The notes under the pieces were generated by a model that was given only the letters and a program-made list of their open reading frames with translations, searched no databases and had not been told where the DNA came from. A program made the translations under genes and the position numbers. DNA of 64,000 nt, taken from NCBI GenBank assembly GCA_037179385.1, contig CM074187.1:10479450-10543449 (forward strand). The letters are read 5' to 3'. The stretch comes from Holothuria scabra (lineage: Eukaryota; Echinodermata; Holothuroidea; Aspidochirotida; Holothuriidae). Each line of letters begins with the position of its first letter. Within the stretch, counting starts at the first letter, position 1. This document shows positions 63,351-64,000 of the stretch, one piece after another.

Positions 63351-64000
63351 TTGTTTTTTCCCGTCTTGAGAACCTTCCTCTTCCGATAATGTTGTTGTTT
63401 GGTTATTACTTTCCACTTGGGTGGTCCCACTTGAATTTTCTAAAAACTCTCTGTCCTCTTTCGGTGGTTCCAGAGTTTTATTTTCCAATATTGAGCTGTT
63501 ACTAGTTTCACATGTAGCATATGATGTTACTGTTGTTCCATACTTCTCTTTTTCCATTGGAAAATTTCCATTTGGAGCAAATCTGGCAGCTAGCAGTGCT
63601 GTTGGGTAAACACTTGAAGCTGTATTGGCGAAACTCTGCGGCCGTCCGAACGGAAAGTATCCTGCCGGGGCTCCCCCAAAACTAGTTCCATAGGCCTTTT
63701 GTGGGGTCATGTACCCCCTCCCGCTAGTATCGTAGTCCTCGGCTACACTACCTATTGGCATTGTCGGAAATGGTCTCTCACTTGCGTAGAACCAATGGTT
63801 TGTATAAGAAGCTTGATCGGTAGGAATCGGATACATATTAGGACGAGAGGCCGCCTGCAGCCCGACCTGATCGGACGAGAACAAGTTGTTTATACCGGGT
63901 ATGTTACCATGGCTTTGTTGTACTGTAGGAATATAACTGTACTTACTTTCCAATAAATTATTGCATTTCGTCAAAGCTTGAGTTTGGTTCCCAGTATCTG
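63350..64000 (-). CDS. Hox9/10: Posterior Hox gene (Hox9/10-like), exon 1, 5'-partial
   Basis: This is the N-terminal coding exon of a Hox transcription factor, which would act in the nucleus in posterior patterning. The frame is open from the window edge (no stop from 63998 downwards) for 216 residues and ends at a consensus donor: the exon ends CAAG and the intron begins GTAAGT. The first in-frame residues here are DTGNQTQALTKCNN, so the true start lies beyond 64000; no ATG precedes this part within the window. The region is rich in Tyr, Ser, Thr, Pro and Gly (for example FPFGRPQSF and ALLAARFAPNG) with a Glu/Asp-rich end (PPKEDREF, LSEEEGSQDGKKQ), as is usual for the poorly conserved N-termini of Hox proteins. 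No known domain can be seen. It leaves one base (G) for the next codon, and exon 2 begins with the matching two bases, giving GAT (Asp). The link to exon 2 is inferred from phase, strand and the lack of any other homeobox in between. Confidence 0.82.

Noticed and set aside
1..64000. CRISPR arrays, operons, bacterial promoters and tRNA genes
   Set aside because: The window is eukaryotic; no spaced direct-repeat arrays and no convincing tRNA cloverleaf with A and B boxes were found.

Overview
This window is eukaryotic. It is AT-rich, full of short non-autonomous transposons, and has no bacterial-style gene packing. I can support only one protein-coding gene: a posterior Hox gene on the minus strand. 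Its exon 1 (63350 to beyond 64000) and homeobox exon 2 (17689-17939) join in phase across an intron of about 45.4 kb. The W-motif linker ([12 protein letters not shown]) and the homeodomain core ([16 protein letters not shown] ... [10 protein letters not shown]) match the Hox9/Hox10 class. One Hox9-like gene of this kind, with much else in the window resembling marine invertebrate repeats, suggests an invertebrate deuterostome. My best guess is an echinoderm (perhaps a sea cucumber) carrying a Hox9/10 gene. The clade is inferred, not proven.

Layout. Positions 1-17688 lie downstream (3') of the gene: the 3' UTR next to the stop codon, then intergenic DNA with repeats. If the cluster is colinear, the next more anterior Hox gene would lie beyond position 1. 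Positions 17940-63349 are the intron. Its first-transcribed part (about 55.1-63.3 kb, next to exon 1) holds none of the repeat families I could recognise, whereas 17.9-55.1 kb holds many. The N-terminus, 5' UTR and promoter lie beyond position 64000.

Repeats. I grouped them by eye into families with letters used only here. A (about 300 bp), B (about 615 bp), C (about 480-580 bp), G (about 335 bp) and M (about 276 bp) all have TTAA at their ends and inverted termini beginning TTAAAG or close to it. D and a related palindrome at 193-432 are fold-back elements built from iterated CACTC/GAGTG motifs. E has GGGGTCC termini, F is a 520-bp family, H is a SINE-like family, I is a GC-rich family, J is GACTCG-rich, K is G/C-rich with GGGCGCAAATC termini, and L has iterated GATC motifs. 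Three elements share a GC-rich body, and two of these carry a head resembling U2 snRNA. There is also a 5'-truncated LINE 3' end, several minisatellites and about a dozen G/C homopolymers of 11-15 bases.

The main points of interest are the phase-matched 45-kb Hox intron loaded with mobile elements, the U2-headed SINE-like elements, several nested insertions with readable boundaries, and a 14-bp minisatellite in the intron whose units carry homeodomain-type cores. All family assignments were made by reading, without alignment software.
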